A DNA stretch of 64,000 bases from Cryptomeria japonica (GCF_030272615.1 NC_081409.1:613166755-613230754), one strand, 5' to 3'; positions 45,197 through 57,340 are shown, numbered from the stretch's first letter. Made by a program: numbers and translations. Notes: a model not told the origin generated them from the sequence alone.

Positions 45197-47155
45197 TGTA
45201 TTGATGAGGCATTTGTACTTTTGATCTAATATCATTATATACTTGGACTTTTTATGATTTTTATGATGATCTATATGCAAACATGGACTCTATATGATGA
45301 TGATCTTCATTATGCATGTTACTCTATATGATGATGATCTATATGCATTGATTATAGAGATGTAGTGATTAGATGGATGATGTTATGATCTTTTGTCTTC
45401 ATTATGATGATGCTTTGATAAATGCTTTTGATTTTTGATTTTGATGACCTTGGATGCAAATGAAAATGATTACTAACTTAACTGATATGAATGCAATGAT
45501 CTATATGGGAATGCAAATGAATGATTATGTAATATGTTATTCAAATGTTTTTGATTTTTTATATGTAATGCTTATAATGATTATGAATCTAAGTGAAAAG
45601 ATGCAACTAAATGATCTTTAATGAAATGATAATGCAAATAATAATGATGATACACTACATGATTAATGAAATGGACTAAATTGAATGCAAACTAATGCAA
45701 TGATTAAAATGCAACTAAATGAAATGGATGATGATTAAAATGATTCTAAAAATGAATGCACCTACAATGATCAAATACAAATTATTATTTTTGTTTGTCC
45801 AAGTATACTCAATCTTTATTTGTGACCGTTGATTTGTGAATGAAATGAAATGCTTATAATGCAACTGACATTGAATGTTTATAATGCAGATGAAATGATC
45901 TAACTAAAAATGATACTGTCATTCTTCATATGTTATCTTGTAAGTGCTTGATTTCATCATTGAGCTTTAAAATGTTGTAAGAAAATACAGGCAACTTGAC
46001 ATAATGAGCCAAGATGACCTGAGTATTTCTGACATGGATTTTGATATAACAAGTTAATACAAGCAACTTGATATAATGAATCAAGTTGACCTGAGTATTG
46101 CTTGCAGAACAAACAAAGATTATCTCCTTTCATGCATGACTTGGAATGTCCTCCTTGATCTTTTGCCAATCATATCCTTAGACAAGTACATACCTTAATA
46201 AGAGATAAACCACAAACAACAATCAAAGAAAATAATCATGCCCCATCATAGCTTCTCTAGTCATGGACATCCTTGAGTCGCATAGATTACATGATTGGAA
46301 ATAAAATCAAGATATAAATACTAAATCTCGCATGTCATTCACATGTTCTAATGGTCATTAGCTGATATAGTCATCTTGATGAATGATCTTGGATAATCCT
46401 TTATTACTTGCTGGTTGATTCTTCATTTTCTAAGTGTCACGATTTAGTTGTCATGAAATGCCTTGATCTTCGTTGCTTTGTTGCTCGTTATCTATTTCAA
46501 AACCCTAGGTGTTTTTGGTTTTTCAAAGTTTTCCAAATGTTTTTGGATTTTCAAAGATTCAAAAGATCACCTTAGCAAAAGGAATTAGGATTTTGCCCCC
46601 AGCGGAAACAAAAATTTATTATGGATGTATGAATTGATCAAGATCCAAACCATGGCAGGATACAAATGTAGATTGATTGATTTTGATAAAATCTAAGACA
46701 GTGACTACAACTAGTATATCAAAGATTGATAATTGTTGGTAAGCTGCATATTGTCTGCTAATGGTTCAAAGCAATGGATGTGAAAGATGGAATATATAAG
46801 CTAGGAAGCGATAGATTAGATATGATGGAGTGGATAGGTGCGCAAAGGGATCTCATAGATGGAGGAACTCACTTTTTAGATAGCGTCTGTTTACTAGGTT
46901 TTCACAATCTAAATTTATTGCATTTTTTTTTCTTATTTTTCACTGTTTTATGCTTTTTAGGGATTTTCTACTTTTCTGATTTTTACTAATTTCTTCAAGA
47001 CTTTATATGCTTTTCATTAATTTTTTCCTGGACTTTATATCTCAAGCATAGAACTTCTTGAGATGAACATAATTGATAGGTTCATCAAACCAATCACCTT
47101 TAGGAGTAGATAACTTGTATGCTCCTGAGCCATATGCTGCTACTATGACAAAAGG
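45197..47155. other. Element E region between the PMD gene and integrase
   Basis: No gene supported. 45200-45900 is low-complexity DNA built from ATGATGATCTATATGCA and AATGAATGCAAATG motifs. A 42-bp segment (RGCAACTTGAYATAATGARYC...) is repeated about 68 bp apart near 45988 and 46056. The open frame at 46774-46989 has no known domain. Confidence 0.5.
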
Positions 47156-48149
47156 TCATAGTGAATTTGGTTCAAATTTACCCTTCTTTTCTCGGTCTTG
47201 CTGATTTCTTGGATTCTCCCTTAGAACTATATCTCCAATCTGAAAAATTTGTGGCTTGACTCTGTGATCGTAAATTCTTTCCATTCTCTGTTGATATACT
47301 TTCAAATGATCTGTTGCATTTTGGCAACGTTCCTGGATCAATTCAAGTTCTTGGAGTCTAGAGACTTGCTGTTTTTCCTCTGGTATAAGACCTTTCAAGG
47401 AAACCCATAGAGAAGGTATCTCTACTTCTATGGGTAATATGGATTCTGATCCATAGACTAAGCAATATGGAGTTGCTCCCATTGGTGTGCGGATGCTAGT
47501 TCGGTATGCCCAAAGAGAAGGATTCAGCTAAATGTGCCAGTCTTTTCCAGCTTCATTGACTATTTTCTTCAAGATTTTCAAGATAGTCTTGTTTGATGCC
47601 TCAACTTGACCATTTCCTTGTGGATAATACAAGTAGAAAACCTATGTTGGATATGAAACTGTTCACATAGTTCCTTCACATCTTGATTCTTAAATGGTCA
47701 TTCGTTGTCAGTGATAATGGTCATAGGAACTCCATAGCGACAAATTATATAATTCAAGATGAATGATGATATTTGTTTTCCTATCACTTTTGTCAAAGGT
47801 ATTGCTTCAATCCATTTAGTGAAATATTCAGTAGTAGTCAGAATGAACATATGTCCATTAGAAGATGAAGGATTTATCTTTCCTACAAATCAAGGCCCCA
47901 TTAAGGAGATGACCATGATCCGGCCATAGGATACAATGCTTGTGCTGGTGAGTGAATGAGATTCCCATGGATCTGACATTGTTTACATTTTTTGGCATAT
48001 GTGAATGAATCTCTCTCCATAGTAGGCCAATAGTAACCCATACGAAGAAGTTTCTTAGCCAAGGTTAATCCACTTGAGTGTGTGCCACAAATACCTGCAT
48101 GAACTTCATTAAGAACTTTTTTAGATTCTTCTTGTTCAAGACATCTCAA
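47156..48149 (-). pseudogene. Element E integrase
   Basis: The zinc-binding H2C2 segment is clear at about 48120-47960: EVHAGICGTHSSGLTLAKKL, GYYWPTM, and CKQCQIHG. The catalytic core (about 47890-47560) is broken by stops but keeps FTKWIEAIPLTKV, the GVPMTIITDNE region with its second Asp, and a segment typical of the third block. The last part, open at 47482-47156 in another frame, has GATPYCLVYGSESILPIEVE and VLRENPRN, the usual Gypsy integrase C-terminus. Several stops and a frame change make it inactive. It would insert the cDNA into the genome, leaving the 5-bp duplication seen. Confidence 0.85.
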
Positions 48150-48429
48150 TAAAGTACTATCTAGACCTCATCTATATAAGGTATCAACAATAATAGTATA
48201 GCAGGATGACTGATGGATAAAATTTCTTCTTTGATTGCAGGATAGGTTAGGAGGAAGGATATTCTCATTTAAGTATTGATAGGTTTGGTCGTATAAGGAT
48301 TGACTGATCCCTGATATATGACAAATCACATAGGTATGCTGGAATTGAATGGTAGGGGTTAAGATATCTTCCATGAGGAATTCGTAACACTGTTGATTCT
48401 CCTGATTCTGCAAGAGAGATGCTATTGTA

Positions 48430-48842
48430 GCCATTGCATCTACTGCTTTATTCTCATTTTTTGGGATTTGAGTAAATGATATTTCTTTAAAGTGTTCTTT
48501 AAACTATTCTACTAGCTGTTTATAGGGCATGAGCTTGTCATCCTTAATTTGATAATCATCATTTGTTTGGTTGATGATAAGTTATGAATCACCATAAACA
48601 TGTAATTCCTTGATATTACATTCAATAACCATTTTGAGTCCAATAGTCAATGCTTCATATTCTACAATATTGTTTGTGCATGGAAACCATAGTCTATATG
48701 ATTTTGGAATCGTGTGTCCCTGAGGTGTGATGAATAAAATTCCTGCGCCTGATCCATATTGTGTATAAGAACTGTCAAAGTACAATTCCCAAAATTTTGT
48801 ACTTACTATTAGAATGTCTGCACCAAGAAATTCAATGTGCAA
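48430..48842 (-). pseudogene. Second RNase H (aRNH) of element E
   Basis: The open part (48842-48582) starts ahead of ELYFDSSYTQYGSGAGILFI, then SYRLWFPCTNNIVEYEALTI and ELHVYGDS. This is the D...G.GAG...N..AEY.AL......GDS pattern of the extra RNase H found in Tat-lineage Gypsy elements. A TAG follows GDS where Gln or Lys is expected, and the frame continues with LIINQTNDDYQIKD and ENKAVDAMATIA (late Asp). It lies between the ordinary RT-RNase H and integrase, the normal place for Tat. It supports the lineage assignment more than any other domain here. Confidence 0.82.
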
Positions 48843-48890
48843 TGGTATGCCATTTTGTAAAGGTGCTTCAGCTAATTTATCAGCAATGAC

Positions 48891-50729
48891 CTATCCTTTG
48901 ATAGCTTTTCGATCAACATACTCTATATTAAATTGACTTATTATCATAACCCATATGGCTAATCTGCCTATCAAAGTTGACTTGTTCAGCAAATACTTTA
49001 GTGGATCTATCTTTGCTATTAGCTTCACATAATGAGTCGGCATATAATGTCGCAGCTTCTGAGTTGCAAATACAATAGCTAGACATGTGTTCTCGATTGA
49101 TGTATAATTCAGTTCATAGTCAACAAGTGTTCTACTGATGTAATACACTGCTCTTTCTTTTCCTTCATCATGTTGAGCTAGAAGAGTGCCTAATGATACA
49201 TTTGTCATTGAGAAATGGAGAAATAATGGTTTCTCTTTGATTGGTGATACCAGTATTGGAGGATTCATGAAAGATTCTTTGATTTGCATAAAAGCCTCTT
49301 CACATTTCTGATCCCATTTGAATGGAACATTCTTATGTAGAAGATGAGTGAATGGATGACATCTATCTGCTAATTGAGAGACAAATCTTCTGATTGATTG
49401 CAATCTTCCTTGTAAAGATCACAATTGATTTATGTTCCTAGGTGACTCCATCTCCATGATGGCTTTGACCTTTTCAGGATCTACTTCAATTCCACGAGTT
49501 GATATAATGTACCCAAGAAGTTTTCTAGAGGTTACTCCAAATACACATTTCTTTGGATTTAATCTCAACTGATATCTTTCCAGCCTATCAAAGATCTTGC
49601 TTAATATATTCAAATGTTCTTGTCTTGTATGAGATTTTGCAAGTATATCATCTACATAATCTTCCATAAATGTATGCATCATATCATGGAAAATTGTCTT
49701 CATAGCCCTTTGATAAGTCATTCCTGCATTCTTAAGCCCAAATGCCATAACACTCCAGCAATAAGTACCCCATGCACAAGTGAATATTGTCTTTTCTTGA
49801 TCTTCAGGGGCAATTCTTATTTGATTGTATCCTGAGAAGCCATCCATTAATGAAAACATCTCATGCCCTGCTGATAAGTCCATAATTATATCAATGTTGG
49901 GTAGTGGGAAATCATCTTTGGGACATGCTTTGTTCCATTCTCTGAAATTGGTGCAGACTCTTATGCTTTTATCTGACTTTGACACTGGTACAATGCTTGA
50001 AACCCATTCTAGATAGGCAACAGGTCTTATGAAACCCACATCTAATAATTTCTTTAGCTCGACTTCTACAAGAAGAGCGATGTGTGGATCCATCTTCCTT
50101 AGCTTTTGCTTAATTGGTTTTGCTTTTAAATCCACATTGAGATGATGCATTATAAGATCCGGATTAAGTCCCAACATGTCAGCATAGGACCAAGCAAAAT
50201 TTATTTTTCTTTTTCTAAAGAATTCTATGTATTCTTTCCTCTCTTTATCTGATAATGAGGCATCATAATGAAGTATCTTGGGGTCCTTTGATGTTCCAAT
50301 GTTTATTGCTTCTGTTGGTTCTATTAGAATAGCACATCTCTCTTGAAAATATGCAGGGAGGATGTCAAAATTTCCATCTTCTGGTGCCTCCAAGAGGTTT
50401 TCACCATCAGATACGTCCTTTATTTTCCCTTTTGATTGATCTAGTGTTGCCATGAAATGGTTTTCAATAGTAAGTCTGTTTCCTTGTTTTATTTCAATTT
50501 TGCGACTGGAAAGTTTGGCATTCTCTTGACTGTAAGAAACGTTACTTGATTCCACAATGGAAGATATCTTAGGTGTTATGGGTTTGACAACATTAGGATA
50601 CACAAATAAGTCATGATCATTGAAAAAGACATCTAATTCAGGGTTTTCTAGATTATCCCAATCAATTAGTTCAAGATGAAGAAGGGGTAAGTCATAATCA
50701 TTGTCATCATCAGGTGCTTCAAAGTTCAT
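48891..50729 (-). pseudogene. Element E reverse transcriptase and RNase H
   Basis: Open from 50729 to 49419 (436 codons), then a stop, then 49403-48891 in the same frame. RT motifs in order: GFIRPVAYLEWVSSIVPVSK, RVCTNFREWNKACPKDDFPL (usual FRDLN changed to FREWN), FSLMDGFSGYNQIRIAPEDQ, WSVMAFGLKNAGMTYQRAM, and the catalytic EDYVDDILAKS with both Asp present, then LRLNPKKCVFGV and LLGYIIS. The RNase H part has FKWDQKCEEAF, KPLFLHFSMTNVSLGTLLAQ and YYISRTLVDYELNY. The catalytic centre of RT is intact; only a few stops separate it from a working frame. It would copy the element RNA into cDNA. Confidence 0.93.
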
Positions 50730-50756
50730 GACATAATGGTCTTAAACTGGTGTAGA

Positions 50757-51805
50757 TTAGGTAATGTCATAGATAGAATGATCTTGAGGATTATCTCTCC
50801 CAAGTATTCTCCAATTAGTTCTAACAAAATTAGTATTAGCATTTTGTAGTTCACACTCAAATGGTTCTTCATTTGACGTTTGTCCCTTAAACAAATGGAT
50901 TATATCAACACACACATCTTTAGTATTGAAAGTTCCTTCTTGATTATTTTTAATAAATTCATTGGCATTTTGAATTTGACATACTTGTGTATGTGATATA
51001 GAGAATTCTTTTTCTAGCTTTTGACTTCTTTCAAAATCAGCTTCTTTTGAACTAATAGTCAATCCTACTTGACTATCTCTTAGTTCTTCTATGGTTTTGC
51101 CATACCTTAGTACATTTTTCTCTTTATTTGATAGAAATATGATATTTCCAGATGCTTGATCCATATCTTTTTTTGCTTCTTGTGGCTTTATTTCTTTGTC
51201 TTTGTCATCCCCTTTCTTTTGTTCTCTTGTATATTCCTCTTTTCTCTGGGTTATGAGTTCTTCTTGTCTTCTTTCTAACTCCATCTTTTTTTTGTAATAA
51301 ATAAGTCTTCCTTTGTGATAGCTGCTTACTCTTCATTTCCTTCTTCACTTGATATACTAGATGAGACATTTGGACCCCATTCATATTCATTTGAATCTGT
51401 CTCTGAACCATTGTCTAGGACTATACCACTATACCACACAGGAATGTTGTATGGTGCAAAAAGTTCCCTGATTTCTGCCATCTTGATTTTCACTACTTCT
51501 GGAATATCTTGTTAAGATTTTGCACTTGCTCGTATTCCTTGAACTTGTTGACAAGATTCTTCTTTTCTTTTGATTGCAATCTTTTCTTCTTGTTTCTCAT
51601 GTTCTTCTTGTTTATGCTTATTGGCTACTATTTCTGCTGCTTGATGTCGCTTTTCTTTCCATTGTTCTTCTTTAGAGACTGTTTTATTTCTCCACTTTGG
51701 TTGTTGATGATTATTTTGCTTTTGATTTGATTTTAGATATCCAAGTCCCGATTTATCTTCTTTAGATTGCGAGTGGGGACAAATAGGTTCTAAAATACCT
51801 TGATG
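50757..51805 (-). pseudogene. Element E linker between protease and RT
   Basis: Charged, Lys/Glu/Gln-rich coding remains in two frames. 51284-50757 reads MELERRQEELITQRKEEYTR onward and ends HSIYDIT just before the RT frame, in the same frame as RT. The segment nearer the protease is in the other frame, so the gag-pro to pol frame change lies here. There is no enzymatic motif. Such long charged linkers are common between protease and RT in Tat elements. Confidence 0.6.
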
Positions 51806-52762
51806 TCACTTACCAATTGGTCCTTTTCCTTCATATCCCATTTTTTGCATGATCTTATAACCATTGCCATATTGTTCTATGGGAATATTGACTTTTGCAG
51901 TTGTTGATATAGTTTCATTTTCATCTTTGTACAACCAACCAAGAATGTCCTTGTCTTCGGTTTCTTCTTCAAGTGTTCCAACTCTAACAAATGCTTCATT
52001 AAACATATCTTTTGATTTCTCTGAGGTCTTTGATTGAATATTTGTAGGCTTTCCATATGACTTAGGTGAAAGTGGAAAATTATGCAAAGAATATTTTCCC
52101 ATTCCTTCATCATTCAATTTGAGTTTTTTCTTAAAGGTTTCCCATAACTTTTCTTGAATTTATTTGGTAGGATATACTGATTCTCTATTATGTGGAACTC
52201 TTGTATCTTGTGTTGGCTTCAGATTATTGCAATATTGGATAGAGTTTGAAATTATAGTGACCTCTTATCCTTCATGAGGAAATTTTACACATTGATGATA
52301 TGTAGAAGGAACTGCTTGCATGGTGTGAATCCACGGTCTTCCTAGAAGAATGTTGTACGAGAGGTTCAAATCTAAAACCTGACATAATGTATTCTTTTCC
52401 ACAGGTCCTATTTTGATTGGCAACACCATAGTTCCTTTAGAAGAATGCTATGCTTCATCATAAGCCTTAATAGTTATTTTCTTCTTTGGATCTACTGCAT
52501 TTTCTTAATATCCCAAATCTTTTATTAAACTTAATGCACAAATGTTTAAGCCCGCTCCACCATCTATGAGTATGCGTTTGACATGAGTTTTATTAATGGT
52601 GATGTCAACATGTAAAGGAGCATTGTGAGGATGTTGCAAGGATGCGTCATCAATTCTAGAAAATGATAAGCAATGAGGGGCTATAATGTGTCCCACCATG
52701 TTTTGGAACTGATCCACATCCAAGTCTTTTGGAATTATTGTTTCCACTAAAGCTTTTTCCAA
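51806..52762 (-). pseudogene. Element E aspartic protease with G-patch-like tail
   Basis: The protease active site is RILIDGGAGLNICALSLIKD (52505-52762 frame): D-G-G replaces the usual D-T/S-G but is common in plant Gypsy elements. The second conserved block appears further on as NILLGRPWIHTMQAV, after two stops. After a charged stretch with EEETEDKDILGWLYKDE the frame ends in QYGNGYKIMQKMGYEGKGPI, which fits a G-patch motif (glycine-rich nucleic-acid-binding). A G-patch attached to a retroviral-type protease has precedents in other retroelements. The assignment of the tail is by motif only. Confidence 0.72.
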
Positions 52763-53099
52763 AATTTACTTATGCATAGGTGAAACTTTGAGAAGTTCCA
52801 AAATTGATATTTGAGCAGGTATTCTTTGTAATTTCTCTACTAAATTGTATTGTTGTGAAGTGGATGTTGAGTCTTTTATTATACTTGGAAAGGTAACCTT
52901 CGCTTTGCTTCTCATAATGACATTGATTGGCTATGAAGGTGGATTATCTTTAACAATGATGACATTTACCTCATCATCATATGTATAAGTTTAGTTCACT
53001 TTGGCTTTTCCTTTGTCATCTTTTAATTGGGATGGTTCACCTTTTTCGTAATTCGAAAGTGGAGTTTTGAAAGCTAGGTGTGATTCATTTGTCTTATGG

Positions 53100-54610
53100 C
53101 TATCCACTGTGATAGTTCCATTATCGATTAGATCTTGGCTAAGGTGTTTCAATCTATGACAATCATTTGTTTGGTGTCCTTTATTCCGATGATAATTACA
53201 AAAATGATTGTCATTTCACCAATTAGGCTTGAGTTGTGGTTCATAACTTCTTTCTTCTAGTAAAACAATCAGTTTGTTTGCAAGAAGAGTTTTTAAACTT
53301 GATTCCAATGGTTCTCCAATGTTTGTGAATTTCCTGTGAGGATTGGAGAAGAAAGATTTGGTTTTATTGTTTTCTTGATTGTTATTATTTGGGATTTGAC
53401 TTGATAGTTAAAAATTGGTTGTTGTTTTGTAGCACTATTGTTGTCATTTCCTCCATTGATGACATTCCTAGTATTTGACCAGAACTTGGGTTTTTTCATT
53501 GTTACTGTTGTTGTTGTTGTAAGAATTATTGTAAAGTTTTAGCTCTCCTTTCTTTACCATCGCATCTTCTATTTTCAGACCATTCTCAATCATCTTGGGG
53601 AAGGAGGGAGGACATTGCATTTTTAGTCGATAACTCATTTTACTGATAAGATTATCAATGAATATGTCTATCTTTTCTTGATCAGGTACATCTCTTGGAT
53701 ACCTATTAAACATCCATTTCCATCACTGCAAGAAGATCATAAAAGATTCACCATTCTTTTGTTTAACATTGCATAAATCCAGCATTGTTATCTCATTCCT
53801 TACATTGTAGGAGTATTGTGAAATAAATCTATTCATGAGTTCTTCAAAAGATTTGATTCCGGATGGTAATCTTGAAAACCATTCCATTGACTATCCATTT
53901 AAACTCCTAGGGAAAAGACGCATGAGGTAAGTTTCGTCATGTGCAAATTCCATGCTCATAGCACAAAACTCCCTAATGTGATCCCGAGGATCAGATTTTC
54001 CATCATATTTTTCATATTTAGGGATCTCACAATGTTGTGGAAATGGTACCATATTCATTTTTTTATCGAAAGGATATGGGCAAATATCTTCTAATGAATA
54101 CTTCTTGGAGCTTGTTCCATTTTGCATATCTTGTATCTGTTATTGTAGAGTTTGCATTTGTTGAGTAAGGTTTAACAATGGATTATCCATATAGTTTCTC
54201 CTTATTTCTTTGTAAGTTCTTTTATCACTATGCTCTTTTCTTGTGTCATCCCATTCTTTTCTTGTCTCTTTATGAATTTCTTTGTTTACATCTTCGTTGT
54301 TTGGATCATCTGTGTTTTGGGTGTTACTTGCCTCCGCATCTTGTTTCAAGCTTTCTATGTTAATGTCTTGTGGCAATTTAGCTCCTGATTTTGCCAACAT
54401 CAAAAGATATTTATTTTTTTGTTTTGCCAATAATTTTTCCATTAGTCTATCAAATTTAAAATCTTGCTCAAGGTCTTTAATTGTGTTATTGACCGCTTCT
54501 TCATCAACAATGGTATACCCAAAAGTTTGGAATATTGGATTATCTTCTTCCTTAATTTGTTTTTGTTGTTTTCTAAGTTGTTTGTATTGAGCTCTAGTCC
54601 AAACTGGCAT
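53100..54610 (-). pseudogene. Element E gag
   Basis: Starts at 54610 (MPVWTRAQYKQLRKQ), the N-terminus with a charged coiled-coil region. At 54127-53891 follow KYEKYDGKSDPRDHIREF and HDETYLMRLFPRSLNG, then across a stop SMEWFSRLP and FISQYSYN: the Retrotrans_gag core. At 53713-53468 comes RYPRDVPDQEKIDIFIDNLI. An Asn-rich region with two compensating frame changes follows. The knuckle CNYHRNKGHQTNDC (about 53155-53210) is CX2HX4HX4C, as in element B. Stops at Trp or Gln positions (for example LNG-stop-SMEW, FLQ-stop-WKW) show decay. Gag would form the particle that packages element RNA. Confidence 0.88.
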
Positions 54611-55885
54611 GTGACTGTTTCAAAATTTTGAAGTTTGCAAATGACAACTCAATAAGTGATTATTGGTTTCCACTGAGGCTATTCTATTCAAAGCGGATAT
54701 TTAGATGCTTGACCCCACTGGCTCCACCCTTGACACTCACTTCTCTGGGGCATCCAAGCACCAATTTCCATGAAAACTCCCCATGGAAAAATTTATATCT
54801 CTACTAAGAACTGTATGTGTGTGAGCTGCTTTAGAGGTTCGACTTCCTACGCCAACAACTAGAAGGATTTTGGCAACTAGTACAAGTGGTTTTTAGTAAA
54901 GGCTTCCGGTCATGTGGCCATACATGTGACATTTTCAGCTCTATAAATACAAAAGGTTCCCAACCTATAGAGTTTACACTCCATAGGGTTTATGGGGAAA
55001 CATAGTGTCGGTATGAACTTATCAAAACATGTTGCTTGTGACTTTCATCACAAACATGATTTCTTTAGAGTGGATTGGAAGGACTCAGCATTAGCCCGTT
55101 CCCACTTTGGGTCATTCCCCTCTCACTGGCCCCATCAAGGCAACTTAGGAAGGTAGGCCCTCTAAAGGTTATACATAAAAGAAAGTAGGTCTGGTTTTTT
55201 GATCACCGTATGATGGTGACAACATACTTACCTACTACTTCATCAAGCATAGAAAACACAAGTCCATTTTAGCTTTTCTAAAATCTAGGTGCAACTATTT
55301 TAAATAAGTCACTCAAAATGCAGGTTTCATGCTATTAATTTATCCCCCTTAGTTAAGCTAAATGAGCATGACATGATGTGTTACTTTCCAAAATAGAACT
55401 CTTAATTAACTATATGAGGAAATGCATGAAATTTGCTTTAAAAAATAATCCTGCACATGCATGTCAGTAGTTTGAAAAATTTAAGTTCTTGAACATTCGA
55501 ACTTGCAAGAAAATTTTGTCAGTTGCAAATAAAAGCGCTATCCTAACAAATGCATTGTGTTTCACCTCAAAAGTGCTAACCTAAAGGACAAAAGAACTAA
55601 CCTAAAACACAAAATCGCTGCTCTGCGGACTAAGAAGCAAGAATTCTCTGACAAAAGTGTTAACCTGAAGGACAAAAGCATTGTTTTGAAGATTAAATGT
55701 ACTGATTTACAAATAAAAGCGCTAACCTAAATGACAAATGTGCTAACCTAAAGGACAAAAGTGCTAACCTATCAAATAAAGGCATTGTCAGAACTCACAT
55801 TGGCGTGAATCTGTATTACAAATGTGTTAAATTTGCTTTTTGCAAGAATTAGATAGGATATCAGAAAGAATATGCGAGGCTCTCA
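54611..55885 (-). other. Element E leader with repeat array
   Basis: Untranslated leader of about 1.3 kb on the minus strand, between the primer site and gag. It contains the repeat array at 55525-55800. No gene is supported. Confidence 0.7.
55525..55800 (-). repeat. Degenerate TTAGCGCTTTTGTC array in the element E leader
   Basis: In plus orientation the unit is GACAAAAG(C/T)GCTAACCTAAA, repeated about ten times with changes (near 55530, 55570, 55590, 55610, 55655, 55675, 55708, 55732, 55752). In element orientation this reads TTTAGGTTAGCGCTTTTGTC. A shorter form, TTAGCGCTTTTG, recurs inverted at 43420-43780. Confidence 0.75.
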
Positions 55886-55903
55886 GCCCCACAGTGGGCG
55901 CCA
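55886..55903 (-). promoter_or_regulatory. Primer binding site of element E
   Basis: On the minus strand TGGCGCCCACTGTGGGGC begins three bases after the 5' LTR. The TGGCGCC start is common in Tat/Athila-type Gypsy elements; the matching tRNA is not assigned. Confidence 0.75.
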
Positions 55904-55906
55904 AAA

Positions 55907-57073
55907 TGTGTGGATTTGAAATTCATCATCAAAATACTACCTGCAACATGTTAGTTTCACAAAATACAAAGGAAATGCTACAGGAAATCCAAACTCAACC
56001 AATGAAACTATATGAAATTGATATAAAATAAAAACACTATTTTTACCTTCATGATTTAAGTCTCATTGTGTCCTAACTCCACTGTTGCTAGTTGCAGATG
56101 GTGTGCTCTCAGACAAGCACTGATAGCTTCCAAGATAACATATGAAGAATAGATTGATAACTGATAGTTAACTGATACTATGATATGCAATGTTAAATGA
56201 CTATGCTAAATGATTATGCTATTTGCTTCAAGATTAAAACTCACGAATGCATAAGTTTTCACAAATGATTAGCTTTGAAAACTCACTTGAAGACTAACTC
56301 TTTCTCAACTCAAACTTCTGATTTTATAGACTTTGAGAGGATAAGATGATGTGGCTTGGATCAATAGTCATGATCAGATTTGCAGATTTGGATGGTTGTG
56401 AGCAAAGGTGAAGGTTGAGAAAAAGGGGGAAGGAGAAGACAAGTGTCACTCATCTCACCTTGACTGGGTTGCTAACTAAGGGAATCTAGGGATGGTTAGA
56501 GAAGATTTAGACATGAGAGGACAAGTGGACTCAAGTCCTTCCTAAGATATAGGGATCTTGGAGGGAATATAGAAGAAGGTTAGGAAATATGTGTACGTAC
56601 ACAATATTTCATTAAATTTGGAGGTTGGAGATAAATGATGAATTAATATTTAAGAAATATTAATATCTTTAGCCACATGATTAATGAGTTGGCAAAGGGA
56701 AGATGAAGTGGAGATGGAAGGATGAGTTGGAAAAGAGATTAAATAATTTAAAAATTATTTAATATTTGAGACTATATGATAAAAGAATAATCATTAGATA
56801 TTAGATATTCAAATGATTGAAGGAAATAATTAAATATTTAGATATTCAATTAATTGATCAAAAGAATAATTAAATATTGGATATTTAATTAATTAGAGGA
56901 ATAGGATAGATGAATTAATTAATAAAATATTTCAATTAAATTAATTAATAGAAAGACACTAAATGAATTAAATAAATTAATCTTTTCAAATTAACTATTT
57001 AATAGAAGAATAAACATTAAATAAATATAAAATATTTATTTAATCGCTCATAGAAATTTTTTATGTGTATAAT
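55907..57073 (-). repeat. Element E 5' LTR (right in the window)
   Basis: In plus coordinates it opens TGTGTGGATTTG and should close TGTGTATACA as in the other LTR, but reads TGTGTATAAT: the terminal dinucleotide is changed. It is followed by the target duplication GATTG. Confidence 0.9.
56322..56329 (-). promoter_or_regulatory. TATA box in element E 5' LTR
   Basis: On the minus strand CTATAAAA follows CTCTCAAAGT. The same box is kept in the 3' LTR at 42160-42167. Confidence 0.6.
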
Positions 57074-57078
57074 GATTG
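57074..57078. repeat. Target-site duplication of element E (right)
   Basis: GATTG, matching 41753-41757. Confidence 0.85.
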
Positions 57079-57340
57079 TTCAAAATTTAAACCAATTGAG
57101 GGGTATTGCAAATGTCTACAGTAGAATCCCTCGTCTAACCCCAATGTTAGATGCTTTGAATGTCATTATAAATAATGTAGAAATTGTGACCATGGAGCAC
57201 GATGCCGCTCTTTTGTGGTGAGATCCCATGAGGGCTAGATATGCGAATGTCTTGACCTATGATTAGGTCAAGGAGCTTGAGATTTTGAAAGTTGATATTG
57301 CCGCATTTTTTGTCAATCCCTGCACTAGAAAACTTTTAGA
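57079..57340 (+). pseudogene. Unidentified reading frame, C-terminal part, split by element E
   Basis: Continues the frame of 41538-41757 exactly: QNLNQLRGIANVYSRIPRLT, then a Leu/Val-rich stretch and TMEHDAALLW before TGA. Beyond this the same frame has one more stop and reads RARYANVLTYD and VDIAAFFVNP. The Copia element at 57341 cuts it again. No family recognised; possibly helical. Confidence 0.45.

Larger units (their letters stand above)
41758..57073 (-). mobile_element. Element E: large Tat-lineage-like Gypsy element with antisense PMD gene
   Basis: 15.3 kb with LTRs of 1203 bp (left, 3') and 1167 bp (right, 5'), a purine tract, a TGGCGCCCAC primer site and a GATTG target duplication. 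Transcribed on the minus strand in the order gag, protease, RT, RNase H, second (archaeal-type-like) RNase H, integrase. Two RNase H domains are the hallmark of the Tat/Ogre lineage of Ty3/Gypsy. A 4.2-kb region between integrase and the 3' LTR carries an ORF on the opposite strand. All genes have stops. Gag-pro lies mainly in one frame and pol (51284-47901) in another. Confidence 0.92.

Noticed and set aside
46774-46989. Small plus-strand ORF with a hydrophobic end
   Set aside because: T-rich low-complexity end and no homology signal; in the non-coding 3' region of element E.
57113-57120. TGTCTACA as the end of a minus-strand LTR starting TGTAGACA
   Set aside because: It lies inside the continuous reading frame that flanks element E, and no LTR body is present.
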